Shown: positions 8,536 to 18,359, counted from the stretch's first letter. The stretch: 64,000 nt of DNA from Kosmotoga olearia TBF 19.5.1 (GCF_000023325.1 NC_012785.1:1674001-1738000); one strand, 5' to 3'. Program-made: numbers and translations. The notes: generated by a model from the letters alone, not told the origin.

Positions 8536-9970
8536 AGCCCCAAGAGCCTGGAAAGAATTTGAAAAGGTTTCCTTCTATAAGAAATCCGAGGTCTTTGTAA
8601 ATCAAATAGAGCTTCAAGGAGACGTAAAGGTTGCATTGATTTATCCTAATGATTATCGTGTTGCCAGTGCTAATCTTTCGTTTCACGATCTTTTTGAGCG
8701 GTTCAATGCCCTTGGTAATGTTAGATGCGAGCGTTTCTTTTATGATAGATCTTTTGAAAAGTTTTACTCCATAGATAGCAGAACACCTTTAGACGAGTTC
8801 AGGATATGGGCAATATCAATTCACTTTGAGCTTGATATTTTGAATGTTCTGGAATTGTTGCGTAGATTTAAGGTGCCGCTGTTTAGTGAAGAGCGATTGG
8901 GGCATCATCCGGTTATCGTTATTGGAGGAGCTCTAACTTATTTCAACACGGCTCTTTTGGAACTTATAGCTGATGTGGTTCATATCGGTGATTTGAGTGA
9001 GAGCTTTCTAAGTGCTCTGGGGTCTTTGAAATCGTACATCGATAGAAAGGAGATAATCGCCGCGTTATCAGGACAAAAAGGCAGAACCTGTGATAGTTGT
9101 TTTGAGGAGAGGCTGGCTAGTGGTGTTTTTATAACACCTCATTCGGTGTTCGGAGATAGGTTTCTGATTGAAATCGGTAGAAGTTGTTTCAGGAAATGCA
9201 GGTTTTGTGTTGTTGGGTACTGTTTCGGGCCGGCAAGATTTAGAGGACTTGATGAGGTAATGAAATTGATGGAAACGGCCTCTCACCTTACGAATAAGTT
9301 TGGTTTGATCGCGGCAACGGTTACCGATTATCCCTATCTTGAAGAATTATTGAATTTTATCGAAAAAAGGGACTATCAAGTCTCGGTTTCCTCTTTGCGG
9401 TTGGATGCACTCAATGAAAAGTTGTTGACCATCTTGAGGAAAAGCGGACAGGAACAGTTTACCATTGCCCCAGAGGGTGGATCGCAGAGGCTCAGGAACC
9501 TTTATGGGAAAGGAATCTCTGGTGAACAGATTTTGAGTGCCCTGAAGCTTGGTAGAATGGTTGGATTCAGGCATGTAAAGCTTTACTATATATATGGCGC
9601 AGTCTTTGAAAGTGAGGAAGACAGGAGGGAAATCGTCGAAACTGCAAAACTGTGCAGGGAACTCGGTTATTCAAAGGTAACCCTCAGCCTTAATCCGTTG
9701 ATTCCAAAGCCCGGTACACCGCTGGGAGCTCTTCCGATGCAGGACAGAAGAATTTTAAGAGGCCTCGAACGAAATTTAGCTTTAGCTTTGAGGAGTGTTG
9801 GTGCAAAAGCGGATTTTGAGAGTATCAAAGAATCGGTGATCCAGTTCAGCCTCGCTAATATGGACAGGAATGGTGGAAGAGAATTTTTGTTGTGGATAAA
9901 TAACAATAAAAAAGGCAGAGAATTTCTCTATAAGTATGCAGAAAGGATAAACCTTCAAAGAAAGGAGTGA
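8522..9970 (+). CDS. B12-binding-domain radical SAM protein
   Basis: 482-aa protein. The first about 190 residues look like a cobalamin-binding (Rossmann-like) domain, with VALIYPNDYRVASANLSFHDL at the start and a VIVIGGALTYFN segment near the middle. The radical SAM core follows, with the iron-sulfur motif CFRKCRFC near residues 222-229 and an IAPEGGSQRLRN element typical of the B12-radical SAM group. The substrate cannot be deduced; relatives are generally annotated only by domain. GTG 8522 is preceded by GGGAGGA at 8510-8516. The presence of a B12-linked enzyme fits the riboswitch-controlled B12 importer at 42372-45242. Confidence 0.8.
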   Translation: MRRPRAPRAWKEFEKVSFYKKSEVFVNQIELQGDVKVALIYPNDYRVASANLSFHDLFERFNALGNVRCERFFYDRSFEKFYSIDSRTPLDEFRIWAISIHFELDILNVLELLRRFKVPLFSEERLGHHPVIVIGGALTYFNTALLELIADVVHIGDLSESFLSALGSLKSYIDRKEIIAALSGQKGRTCDSCFEERLASGVFITPHSVFGDRFLIEIGRSCFRKCRFCVVGYCFGPARFRGLDEVMKLMETASHLTNKFGLIAATVTDYPYLEELLNFIEKRDYQVSVSSLRLDALNEKLLTILRKSGQEQFTIAPEGGSQRLRNLYGKGISGEQILSALKLGRMVGFRHVKLYYIYGAVFESEEDRREIVETAKLCRELGYSKVTLSLNPLIPKPGTPLGALPMQDRRILRGLERNLALALRSVGAKADFESIKESVIQFSLANMDRNGGREFLLWINNNKKGREFLYKYAERINLQRKE

Positions 9971-9976
9971 GAAAGA

Positions 9977-10696
9977 GTGGCCAAAAAGAACATATTGGTA
10001 ATTGATGATGAGCCATCGATCGTCGAGCTTCTTAGTTTCAACCTCAAGAAAGAGGGATATGATGTCTTAAAGGCTTATGATGCCGAGGAAGCTCTCAAAA
10101 TTGTAGAGGACAACGATGTTGACATGTTCATAGTAGACATCATGCTTCCTGGAATGGACGGTTTTGAATTGGTAAGAAACCTGAGGAGTACGGAAAAACA
10201 CAGACATACTCCTGTGATATTCCTCAGTGCTAAAAGCGAAGAGTTTGACAAGGTTCTTGGGTTGGAACTTGGTGCTGACGATTATATTACGAAGCCATTC
10301 AGTGTCAGGGAGGCTCTAGCGAGGATAAGGGCTATATTCAGAAGGATCCAGCAGAGCGTTCAGGCAAAGGAAGAGAGACCTAAGAAGATAACGGCAAGAG
10401 ACCTTGAAATAGACACTGAGAAGTATGAAGTGAGAGTCAGAGGGAAACTGGTCAATTTAACACCTCTTGAGTTTGAGCTCCTTAGATTCCTCGCTGAGAA
10501 TGAAGGTAAGGTTTTCAGCAGGGATGTCCTTCTCGACAAACTCTGGGGTTACGATTACTATGGTGACACCAGAACTGTTGATGTTCATATAAGACGCCTG
10601 AGAACGAAGATCGAAGAGGATCCTTCCAATCCTAAATATATCATAACAGTGAGGGGTAAAGGATACAAATTCAGAGACCCTGGAAAGGAAGACTGA
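9977..10696 (+). CDS. OmpR/PhoB-family response regulator
   Basis: 239-aa transcription factor with an N-terminal receiver domain and a C-terminal winged helix. The acidic pocket is IDDEP near residues 9-13, the phosphorylated aspartate is Asp54 in FIVDIMLPGMDG, and the conserved lysine lies in YITKPFS. The output domain has LTPLEFELLRFLAENEGKVFSR and the DVHIRRLRTKIEEDP recognition-helix region. GTG 9977 follows AAAGGAGTGAGAAAGA. It is three bases upstream of a histidine kinase, giving a complete PhoBR-like pair; the signal is not evident. Confidence 0.93.
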   Translation: MAKKNILVIDDEPSIVELLSFNLKKEGYDVLKAYDAEEALKIVEDNDVDMFIVDIMLPGMDGFELVRNLRSTEKHRHTPVIFLSAKSEEFDKVLGLELGADDYITKPFSVREALARIRAIFRRIQQSVQAKEERPKKITARDLEIDTEKYEVRVRGKLVNLTPLEFELLRFLAENEGKVFSRDVLLDKLWGYDYYGDTRTVDVHIRRLRTKIEEDPSNPKYIITVRGKGYKFRDPGKED

Positions 10697-10699
10697 TTT

Positions 10700-11953
10700 T
10701 TGTTGACGGTATTTGTTATAATTCTGGCAGCGCTTTCCGCGCTGCTAGTTTATCTTCTGTACCGGACTAAAGTGGTGTATGTCAGGTATGAAAAAACTAT
10801 AAAGCGTTTCGCGGAGCTCGCGAATATTTCCGGCTCCCGTTCTCCTGTTGCAATTTACAATGCAGTCAGGACACTTATTAGAGATAAAACAGAAGAGATT
10901 AAGCGTGTTTCAGAAAAATTAAAGTATATGGAAAACGTGCTCGATAATCTCGGTGATGCTCTTTTCATAACAGACGCTGAAGGTAGAGTTGAATTTATAA
11001 ACAAATCGGCCAAGGAACTAGTGAAATCCCAGGACCTTCTCGGAAAGAAGATGAACGAGATAATCGACAATTATTACATCGTTGATCTACTTGAAGATGC
11101 CGTGAAGAGTGGTTCGGTTCAGCAGACGAATCTTACGATTTTTCATCCCAAACGACGTTTTTATGAATGCAAAGCTATTCCGGTTAGCTATGGTGAAAAG
11201 ATTCATTGTTTGCTCATTCTCAGAGATATTACGATGGAGAGAAACCTGGAACTCATGAGGCGCGAGTTTGTTTCTAACGTTTCTCACGAATTGAGAACAC
11301 CATTAACCTCGATACATGGTTACGCCGAAACCCTGCTTGAGTACGATTTGAGCGATGAAGAAACTGTCAGAAAATTTCTGAGAATAATCGAGGGTGAATC
11401 TGCTCGTATGACGCGCCTGATAAACGATCTGCTGGACCTTGAAAAACTCGAGGCCGGTGATATTCAACTCGTTCTGGAAGACGTTGAACTTTCTGAGGTG
11501 GGAGAGTACGTTATAAAAATTGTGTCACCTCTCGCTGAAGAACTCGGAGTATCAATTTATGAAGACATGGAACGTGGAGTCTTCGTTGAGGGGGATTTTG
11601 ACAGGCTTGTGCAGCTGACGCTTAATCTTGTTGATAATGCCGTTAAATATACTTCTGTAAAAGAGCACGGACCAAAAGAAGTCTGGATACGTGTTTATAC
11701 AGCGAATAATTATGCAGTGCTGGAAGTTGAGGATACTGGTATTGGTATTCCCGAAGAAGCTCGAAAACACATATTTGAGAGGTTTTACAGGGTTGATAAA
11801 GCACGGTCAAGGAAAATGGGAGGTACGGGTTTAGGGCTTGCAATAGTTAAATTGATCGCTGAAAAACACGGTGGAACGGTTTCACTGGACAGTGAATTTG
11901 GAAATGGGACAACGTTTAAAGTTAGATTACCACTTAAGAAGGTGATAGAATGA
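10700..11953 (+). CDS. PhoR-like sensor histidine kinase
   Basis: 417 aa. One N-terminal membrane helix (about residues 2-20), then a linker, a PAS domain (about 75-175, with ALFITDAEGRVEFINKSAKEL), a HisKA dimerisation domain with the phospho-acceptor His196 in SNVSHELRTPL, and a HATPase domain with NLVDNAVKYT (N box), DTGIGIPEEA (G1) and GTGLGLAIVK (G2). There is no sizeable extracytoplasmic domain, so sensing is probably through PAS or the membrane. Start is TTG 10700. The stop overlaps the start of the next gene (ATGA at 11950). Confidence 0.93.
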   Translation: MLTVFVIILAALSALLVYLLYRTKVVYVRYEKTIKRFAELANISGSRSPVAIYNAVRTLIRDKTEEIKRVSEKLKYMENVLDNLGDALFITDAEGRVEFINKSAKELVKSQDLLGKKMNEIIDNYYIVDLLEDAVKSGSVQQTNLTIFHPKRRFYECKAIPVSYGEKIHCLLILRDITMERNLELMRREFVSNVSHELRTPLTSIHGYAETLLEYDLSDEETVRKFLRIIEGESARMTRLINDLLDLEKLEAGDIQLVLEDVELSEVGEYVIKIVSPLAEELGVSIYEDMERGVFVEGDFDRLVQLTLNLVDNAVKYTSVKEHGPKEVWIRVYTANNYAVLEVEDTGIGIPEEARKHIFERFYRVDKARSRKMGGTGLGLAIVKLIAEKHGGTVSLDSEFGNGTTFKVRLPLKKVIE

Positions 11954-13251
11954 GAGCTTATGATGTTATTTTGAAGAAGAGAAATGGATTACCAAATTCA
12001 CATGAGGAATTGAAGTTTCTTATTGAAGGTTATGTTAAAGGGGAAGTGCCGGATTATCAGGTATCAGCGTGGTTGATGGCTGTGTATTTCAACCATTTGA
12101 CTCCAGAAGAGCGCTTTGATATGACAAGGATAATGCTGGAATCCGGCGATCAAATCAGTTTAAGTGAAGTCAACGGAATAAAGGTTGACAAACATTCCAC
12201 AGGTGGTGTTGGGGATAAAGTCACCCTTGTTGTCGGTCCCATTGTAGCTGCAGCTGGTTTAACCATGGCCAAGCTTTCCGGAAGAGGATTGGGTCACACC
12301 GGCGGAACCATAGACAAGCTGGAATCTATACCCGGGTTCAGAACAGCTTTAAAGAAGGAAGAATTCTTCAAGATAGCAAACGAGGTTGGATTGGTTGTAG
12401 CGGGTCAGACAGCGACAGTGGCACCGGCTGACAAAAAGCTTTACGCTTTGAGGGATGTCACAGCTACGGTTGATGAGATATCTCTTATAGCTTCCAGTAT
12501 AATGAGCAAGAAATTAGCCATTCACTCTGATGTGATAGTGCTGGATGTTAAGGTTGGAACCGGTGCATTCATGAAGTCCATTGAGGAAGCAACGGAGCTG
12601 GCCAGGGCGATGATAGATATTGGAAAGAGGTATGGAAGAAAAATAGGTGCTGTTGTCAGTGATATGAATCAGCCTCTTGGAAAGATGGTTGGTAATGCTT
12701 TGGAGGTCAAAGAAGCCGTAGAGACCTTGAAAGGGAATGGGCCCGAAGATTTAGATAGGTTGTGCAGGCTCATTTCCGCAAGACTGATAGAACTCGCCAG
12801 AGGAGTTTCTTCAGAGGAAGCAGAGAAGATGGTAAAAGATGTTCTGGAATCTGGAGAAGCTCTGGAGAAATTCAGAAGCTTTGTCATTGCTCAAGGCGGG
12901 GATGGATCAGTCGTTGACTCGCCAGAATCGGTGCTTCCTGCAGCGAAGGGAACGATGGAAGTTTTAAGTTCAAAAGATGGTTATATTTCTTATATAGACG
13001 CCGAGCAGGTGGGAATTTCCTCGATGATTCTCGGTGCTGGTCGTGCGAAAAAAGAAGATGCAATCGACTATGCTGTGGGAATAGAGGTTTTCAAGAAGCT
13101 TGGAGATAGGGTACTTAAGGGTGATCCCATTGCTCGTCTGTATTTCAATGATGAAGAGAAAGCAGAGAAAGCAAAGGAACTATTTTTAGAAGCGTACAAG
13201 ATTTCTGATGCTCCAATTGAACCACCATCTCTGGTACATGAGATTTTTTAA
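11950..13251 (+). CDS. pdp: Pyrimidine-nucleoside phosphorylase
   Basis: Phosphorolyses uridine, thymidine or deoxyuridine to the base and (deoxy)ribose 1-phosphate for nucleoside salvage. The N-terminal alpha domain begins MRAYDVILKKRNG, and the phosphate-binding region KHSTGGVGDKVTL and the SGRGLGHTGGTIDKLE family signature follow. Length 433 aa matches the family. Thymidine phosphorylase (DeoA) is the close alternative; sequence by eye does not settle substrate range, though Gram-positive and Thermotogota forms are usually the broad Pdp type. Starts inside the histidine kinase stop (ATGA). Confidence 0.88.
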   Translation: MRAYDVILKKRNGLPNSHEELKFLIEGYVKGEVPDYQVSAWLMAVYFNHLTPEERFDMTRIMLESGDQISLSEVNGIKVDKHSTGGVGDKVTLVVGPIVAAAGLTMAKLSGRGLGHTGGTIDKLESIPGFRTALKKEEFFKIANEVGLVVAGQTATVAPADKKLYALRDVTATVDEISLIASSIMSKKLAIHSDVIVLDVKVGTGAFMKSIEEATELARAMIDIGKRYGRKIGAVVSDMNQPLGKMVGNALEVKEAVETLKGNGPEDLDRLCRLISARLIELARGVSSEEAEKMVKDVLESGEALEKFRSFVIAQGGDGSVVDSPESVLPAAKGTMEVLSSKDGYISYIDAEQVGISSMILGAGRAKKEDAIDYAVGIEVFKKLGDRVLKGDPIARLYFNDEEKAEKAKELFLEAYKISDAPIEPPSLVHEIF

Positions 13252-13267
13252 GGGGTTTGTGTAAGAT

Positions 13268-14944
13268 ATGCGCAGATCAGTTATAATAATTCTTCTCGTT
13301 TTTTGTGCGGTCATCTCGATTGGTAAGGATGTTGTTTTTTCTCTCGAGAATAGAACCCTGAAAATAACTGACAATGACGTTCTCCAGAGTTATGACAACA
13401 TCTTTATCTCTGTGGATTCTCTTGGAAGACTATATAACAACATTTTAATCACAGAAGCAGAGGATTCTGATGAATTCTTCATATTTTTTCCGGGGAATTC
13501 ATTGGTAACGTTTTCATTGGTTGATGGTTCCGCAACGGTGGAGTTTGGTAGCAAATTCCATAATGCGGCAACGAAGCGTGACGATAAGAATTACGTTAGC
13601 CTCTCTTTTTTATGCACACTATTGAACCTGAATTGTGTTGATACCGAAAAAACGATGATCGTGTACGATGTTCCACCTAAAATCGAGAACATATCAAAAA
13701 CTCCGCAGGGGCTTGTTTTTTATCTGGACAGACCTGCATTCCCTGAAATGTTCAGTTATTGGCATACCACCAGTGGCGCCTTAGTAATAACCATAAAGCC
13801 GGCTGTTAAAGGGGACAAGCTTGAACTTCCCGGCAGCCAAATCTTTACAGGAACCAACTATGTTAAGCTGTATATGAATACAGCTTCGTGGTCAGATCTT
13901 TCCGTTGAGGTTTCGGAGAATAAACTCATCGTAAACAGTAGATGGAGCCTCGGAAGGATACTAAAGAAAGATTCGGGGGCAGGATATTTTCTTGGTGTAT
14001 TCGAAAATTATGTTTCCGGGAGAAGGATAATATTAACTGCTTTGGAACTTGATCCCGAAAGATTCGATATACATCCAGTGCTTGCAAATGGGCGTATTCC
14101 TTCCGGGGAATCTCTTCTGTCCATGGCAAAGAGATACGATGCTTTTGCGGTGATAAACGGAGGATATTTTGATCCCTCCAGCTTTTATCCTATCGGGTTA
14201 CTCATCGAGGATGGGAAGTTAATCAGCTTACCATCCCTTGAACGGCCGTTGTTTTTCCAGACAGAGGATGGAAAGATGGGAATAGGAAGGCTTGATACCC
14301 TCCTCTTCCTATCAATTGGGAATGTTACCCTTCAGGTAAAAGGAGTGAATACACCCTATCGTGGTTCTGTGGTTGTTTATACAAGGGAATTTTCCGGGAA
14401 ACTGCCGTATCACGAGGACTATGTGTATGCATTTCTTGATGGTGAAACCATCAGTAGTATTGGTTACAAGGAACAGATAGAAGGTAATGAAAGTGTTATC
14501 CTCTTTTCTCCAGCAGCCATGGAGAAGATAGAAAAACTCGAACCAGGAATGAAGGTTAAATTTACGTTCTTCAATTCCTTTAACGAAAAATTGAAATTTG
14601 CCATAGAAGGGGGACCGCTGATTATTTCGCGCGGGAAACCTGTTACAGAATATGAGAAGAGTTTCTATTCCTCTTCTCTTCTCGATATAAGAGCTCCAAG
14701 AACACTAATAGGGATCACAAAAAGCGGTACTTTGATGTTCATGATAATAGACGGTTACCAGATGAAGAGCTATGGATTAACTTTTAAAGAGATGGTAGAA
14801 TTCTTTACAGACAAAAATTTTGAATATCTCATGTGTGTGGATGGAGGGAAATCGTCCGCATTGGTTTTCAAAGGAGAGGTTTTCAGCTCTCCTTCTTCGG
14901 GTGTTCCCGTCGTTCCTGTGGGAATAGTTATAAGTCAAAAATAG
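13268..14944 (+). CDS. Exported NAGPA-domain (phosphodiester glycosidase family) protein
   Basis: 558 aa. An N-terminal signal peptide (MRRSVIIILLVFCAVISIG) is followed by a region resembling a copper-amine-oxidase N-terminal-type or AMIN-like beta domain (about 20-240). The C-terminal half has the phosphodiester glycosidase (NAGPA, DUF2233) hallmarks: INGGYFDPSSFYPIGLLIEDGKL, APRTLIGITKSGTLMFMIIDG and CVDGGKSSALVF, ending in VPVGIVIS. In bacteria such proteins act on cell-envelope glycans, but the exact substrate is unknown. ATG 13268 is 16 bases after the phosphorylase stop, preceded by AAGGGG. It is probably part of the same operon. Confidence 0.8.
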   Translation: MRRSVIIILLVFCAVISIGKDVVFSLENRTLKITDNDVLQSYDNIFISVDSLGRLYNNILITEAEDSDEFFIFFPGNSLVTFSLVDGSATVEFGSKFHNAATKRDDKNYVSLSFLCTLLNLNCVDTEKTMIVYDVPPKIENISKTPQGLVFYLDRPAFPEMFSYWHTTSGALVITIKPAVKGDKLELPGSQIFTGTNYVKLYMNTASWSDLSVEVSENKLIVNSRWSLGRILKKDSGAGYFLGVFENYVSGRRIILTALELDPERFDIHPVLANGRIPSGESLLSMAKRYDAFAVINGGYFDPSSFYPIGLLIEDGKLISLPSLERPLFFQTEDGKMGIGRLDTLLFLSIGNVTLQVKGVNTPYRGSVVVYTREFSGKLPYHEDYVYAFLDGETISSIGYKEQIEGNESVILFSPAAMEKIEKLEPGMKVKFTFFNSFNEKLKFAIEGGPLIISRGKPVTEYEKSFYSSSLLDIRAPRTLIGITKSGTLMFMIIDGYQMKSYGLTFKEMVEFFTDKNFEYLMCVDGGKSSALVFKGEVFSSPSSGVPVVPVGIVISQK

Positions 14945-14963
14945 AGTTCTGGAGGTGGAAGAA

Positions 14964-17027
14964 ATGGGGAAAGTACCAGTTGAAGCCAAAAGAAACGTAA
15001 CCTTGATAGGACATCATGGTTCAGGAAAAACACATCTCGTTGACTCTTTGCTTTTTAACGTGGGAATGATCGACAGAACGGGAATCTTCGTTACCGATAA
15101 CGAAGAGATTGAAAAAGAGAGAAAGGCGACGTTCTCCCTTGGCGTAACAGGGCTCGAGTACAAAAATACCAGAATAAACATCGTTGATACACCCGGTATG
15201 CCGGATTTTCATGCCGAAACTGTGAACGGTATCTATGCTTCTGAGAATATTCTGCTGGTTCTAAATGCTACAGCAGGGATGGAGATTCAATCGGAAAGAT
15301 TCGGGGCTGTTGCCAAAGAGCTCAGCAAGGGAATAATAGTCTTTTTCAATATGATGGATAAAGACAGAGCGGAATACGAAGCAGCTCTTTCTGACATCAA
15401 AGAAACCTTCGAGAGAAGTCCGGTACTTCTGCAGTTGCCCATAGGGACAGCCGCGGAGTTCAAAGGCGTAATTGATCTGATCGAAGGAAAGGCTTACATT
15501 TACGATAATGGCAAACCGCAGGTTCAGGAGCTTCCTGATGATCTAAAAGATCAATATGAAGAAGCGAGAACCAGGATGATTGAGGACATTGTAGAAACCG
15601 ATGAAGAACTAATGGAAAAGTATTTTGAAGGCGAAGAAATCACAACGGAAGAGATTAAAAGGGCCTTAAAAACAGCCTATATAAACAATCAGATTATTCC
15701 CGTTCTTTTTGGATCGGCTCTAAAGAACATAGGAACAGATAGGCTCTTAGAGACCATCGTTGATCTTGGCAAGAATCCTGCTGAAGGTGGGAAATGGCCC
15801 GCGCAGCTTCAGAGCGGTGAGGAGATTGAAATATCCCCGGTTGAAAACGAACCCTTTGCCGGGTACATCTTCAAATCTGTTGTTGATCCGTTTGTTGGTA
15901 AGTTGACCTTTATCAAGATTATCTCGGGAATCCTTAAACCGGGAGATAGCATAGTCGTGGTTGACGAAGAATCCACGGAAAAGGTGAGTCATATTCTGGC
16001 ACCAAATGGTACCAAGGATATTGAACTAGAGGAAGCCTCTGTTGGCGATATCATAAAGCTAGCTAAGCTCAAAAAATCAGCTGTTGGAGACACCGTAACT
16101 CATAAAGACAGGCAACTTAAGGTCAAGCTTCTCAACTGGCCAGAACCGATGATTTCCAAGTCAATACACCCGAAATCGAAAACAGACATCGACAAGATAA
16201 GCAACGGATTGTCCAGGCTTTCCGAATCCGATCCCACCTTCAACTGGGAATACGATCCTGAGACCGGTGAAACGGTCATTTCCGGGCTGGGGTCATTGCA
16301 TCTCGATATTATGATCGACAGGCTCAAGAGACTTTTCTCTGTGGATGTCGAAGTTGGAAAACCAAAGATAGCTTACAGAGAAACCATCAGGAAAAAGGTT
16401 GTTGCCGAGTACAAGCACAAGAAACAGACCGGCGGTCATGGACAGTATGGACACGTTCAGATAGAGATAGAACCCCTTGAAAGGGGAGCGGGCTTCGAGT
16501 TCGTTGATAAGATAGTCGGTGGCGTTATACCAAAGAACTACATCCCTGCGGTTGAAAAGGGCGTTAAAGAAGCCATGAAAAAGGGTGTCCTCGCTGGTTA
16601 TCCTGTAGTTGACGTTAAGGTCACCCTGGTATATGGTTCTTACCACGAAGTCGATTCTTCCGATATGTCATTCCAGATTGCTGCAAGTCAGGCCTTCAAA
16701 AAAGGAATGGCTGAAGCCAACCCTGTTATTCTTGAACCGATAATGGATGTTGAAATCTTCGTTCCGGATGATAATGCTGGAGACGTGATGGGTGAAGTCA
16801 CATCCAGAAGAGGCCGCCCCATGGGGATGGAAACATTGGGGAAAGGTACCACGAAGGTTCTTGCGCAGGTGCCTCTTGCAGAAATGCTTGATTTTGCCAA
16901 CAAGTTGAACTCCATAACCAGCGGTAGAGGTTATTTCACAATGAAATTTGCCGGTTACCAGGAGACGCCTTCAGATGTTCAGCAAAAAGTGATTGTTGAA
17001 CGCGAAAGAGAGCAAGAAAACGGTTAA
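14964..17027 (+). CDS. Elongation factor G-like GTPase (FusA2 type)
   Basis: 687-aa paralogue of EF-G. The G1 motif is GHHGSGKT and G3 is DTPG (VDTPGMPDF), with EF-G-like domains II-V following (GHGQYGHVQIEIEPL, SDMSFQIAASQAFKKGM, then the last domain with VTSRRGRPMGME). Two departures from canonical EF-G are visible: the switch I region reads ERKATFSLGVTGLEYKN rather than the RGITI type, and the G4 motif N-K-x-D is NMMD (bases 15348-15359). This matches the divergent FusA2/EF-G-like group whose role is unclear. ATG 14964 is eight bases after GGAGG; the GTG at 14955 overlaps that site. A terminator follows directly. Confidence 0.87.
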   Translation: MGKVPVEAKRNVTLIGHHGSGKTHLVDSLLFNVGMIDRTGIFVTDNEEIEKERKATFSLGVTGLEYKNTRINIVDTPGMPDFHAETVNGIYASENILLVLNATAGMEIQSERFGAVAKELSKGIIVFFNMMDKDRAEYEAALSDIKETFERSPVLLQLPIGTAAEFKGVIDLIEGKAYIYDNGKPQVQELPDDLKDQYEEARTRMIEDIVETDEELMEKYFEGEEITTEEIKRALKTAYINNQIIPVLFGSALKNIGTDRLLETIVDLGKNPAEGGKWPAQLQSGEEIEISPVENEPFAGYIFKSVVDPFVGKLTFIKIISGILKPGDSIVVVDEESTEKVSHILAPNGTKDIELEEASVGDIIKLAKLKKSAVGDTVTHKDRQLKVKLLNWPEPMISKSIHPKSKTDIDKISNGLSRLSESDPTFNWEYDPETGETVISGLGSLHLDIMIDRLKRLFSVDVEVGKPKIAYRETIRKKVVAEYKHKKQTGGHGQYGHVQIEIEPLERGAGFEFVDKIVGGVIPKNYIPAVEKGVKEAMKKGVLAGYPVVDVKVTLVYGSYHEVDSSDMSFQIAASQAFKKGMAEANPVILEPIMDVEIFVPDDNAGDVMGEVTSRRGRPMGMETLGKGTTKVLAQVPLAEMLDFANKLNSITSGRGYFTMKFAGYQETPSDVQQKVIVEREREQENG

Positions 17028-17049
17028 TAAGCACAAAGAAGACGATTTT

Positions 17050-17074
17050 GGGGGGCGATAGAGCCCCCTTTTTT
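17050..17074 (+). terminator. Intrinsic terminator after the EF-G-like gene
   Basis: GGGGGC and GCCCCC form a stem with loop GATAGA, followed by TTTTTT. The GGGAGG ribosome binding site of the amylase gene (17075-17080) begins immediately after the T run, so the two transcription units abut. Confidence 0.85.
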
Positions 17075-17084
17075 GGGAGGTAAA

Positions 17085-18359
17085 ATGGCAAAGGATACGC
17101 AGGTTACGGCCTTTGACTTAGCGATTTATGAAATCTTTCCAAGAATGTTTGTGGACAAAGGGGGAGGCGCCTTTAAGAATATCTCTGGAATTCTGTCTGA
17201 ACTCAAATCATTGGGAATTAATACGATCTGGTTGATGCCTATTCATCCTGTTGGGATAGAGAATCGCAAAGGTGCTTCCGGGTCTCCGTATGCGGTAAGA
17301 GATTATTTTGAGATCGATTCAAAACTCGGAAGCAAAGAAGATTACCGTGTTTTTGTAAAAACAGCGCATTCGTATGGTATAAAGGTTTTTATGGACATGG
17401 TGATGAATCACTGCGCGTGTGATTCTGTTTTAGTGAGGGAACACCCGGATTGGATCTTGAAAGATGGTCAGGGAAAATTCGGTCGCAAGATAGCCGAATG
17501 GGAGGATGTTTATGACCTTGACTATCACAACCAGCAACTGGTTGATTACATGGTAAGCGTTTTGAGGTACTGGGTCGAAGAATTTGACATTGACGGTTAT
17601 CGTTGTGATGTGGCCGATCTGGTTCCTCTCAGTTTTTGGTTGAAGGCAAGGCATGAAATCTCCATGATAAAGCCCGATTTTTTATGGCTTTCAGAAGGCT
17701 ACGAAAATGAAATGTACCGGGCTTTCGATATCACATATGATTACGATGGTTTTACAAACTTTCTTCAATATCTCGAGAAAAAGATCCCATTGATGGATTA
17801 TATTTCCTATTTGAATTATCAGCATAGGAATTCGCCCAAAAATGCTGTAAAGTTACGTTTCCTGGAGAACCATGACCAACTAAGGATTTCAGGCAGGCTG
17901 GGAGTCGAAGAAGTCTTGGAATGGACGGCGTTTATGCTCATGCTTCGTGGGGTTCCCCTGATATATAATGGTCAGGAATATCTCAAGGGTTCCCGACCGG
18001 ATATTTTTGATTATCCTCCATTGTATGAAAAAAAGAACCTTTGGTTCAGGGATTTTCTGGCCGGGTTGCTGAAGCTCAGAAGTAAATCACCTGCGTTGAG
18101 GTACGGCGAAATGGAATTATCATTTGAAGACCGCGATGTGGTTTTACTGAAGCGTTTTTACAATGGTAGTGAGGTTCTGGCAATATTCAATTTCGGTAAC
18201 GAGGAAAGGGAAATAGCAATTCGAACTTCCGAAAGATCCGGGGTTCTTCATTACATGGAACATTTGAGCGATAGTCCCGTACATCTAAAGGTTAGAAACC
18301 ATGAGATGCGATTAGCCCTGAATTCAAAACCTCTGGTACTTTCGAGAGTCATATACTAA
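17085..18359 (+). CDS. Alpha-amylase family (GH13) glycoside hydrolase, cytoplasmic
   Basis: 424 aa. The four GH13 regions are present: I MVMNHC, II GYRCDVAD with the catalytic nucleophile aspartate, III LSEGY with the acid/base glutamate, and IV FLENHDQ with the transition-state aspartate. There is no signal peptide, so it likely acts on internal maltodextrins or glycogen-like glucans. The C-terminal portion is a small beta domain (VVLLKRFYNGSEVLAIFNFGNEE). ATG 17085 follows GGGAGG by four bases. It heads a group of genes with tight spacing (ylxP, yqeK and so on). Specificity (amylase, neopullulanase, glucanotransferase) cannot be decided by eye. Confidence 0.87.
   Translation: MAKDTQVTAFDLAIYEIFPRMFVDKGGGAFKNISGILSELKSLGINTIWLMPIHPVGIENRKGASGSPYAVRDYFEIDSKLGSKEDYRVFVKTAHSYGIKVFMDMVMNHCACDSVLVREHPDWILKDGQGKFGRKIAEWEDVYDLDYHNQQLVDYMVSVLRYWVEEFDIDGYRCDVADLVPLSFWLKARHEISMIKPDFLWLSEGYENEMYRAFDITYDYDGFTNFLQYLEKKIPLMDYISYLNYQHRNSPKNAVKLRFLENHDQLRISGRLGVEEVLEWTAFMLMLRGVPLIYNGQEYLKGSRPDIFDYPPLYEKKNLWFRDFLAGLLKLRSKSPALRYGEMELSFEDRDVVLLKRFYNGSEVLAIFNFGNEEREIAIRTSERSGVLHYMEHLSDSPVHLKVRNHEMRLALNSKPLVLSRVIY

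Noticed and set aside
13926-17000. Antisense frames over the NAGPA and EF-G-like genes
   Set aside because: They mirror the codon structure of conserved genes and have no start signals.
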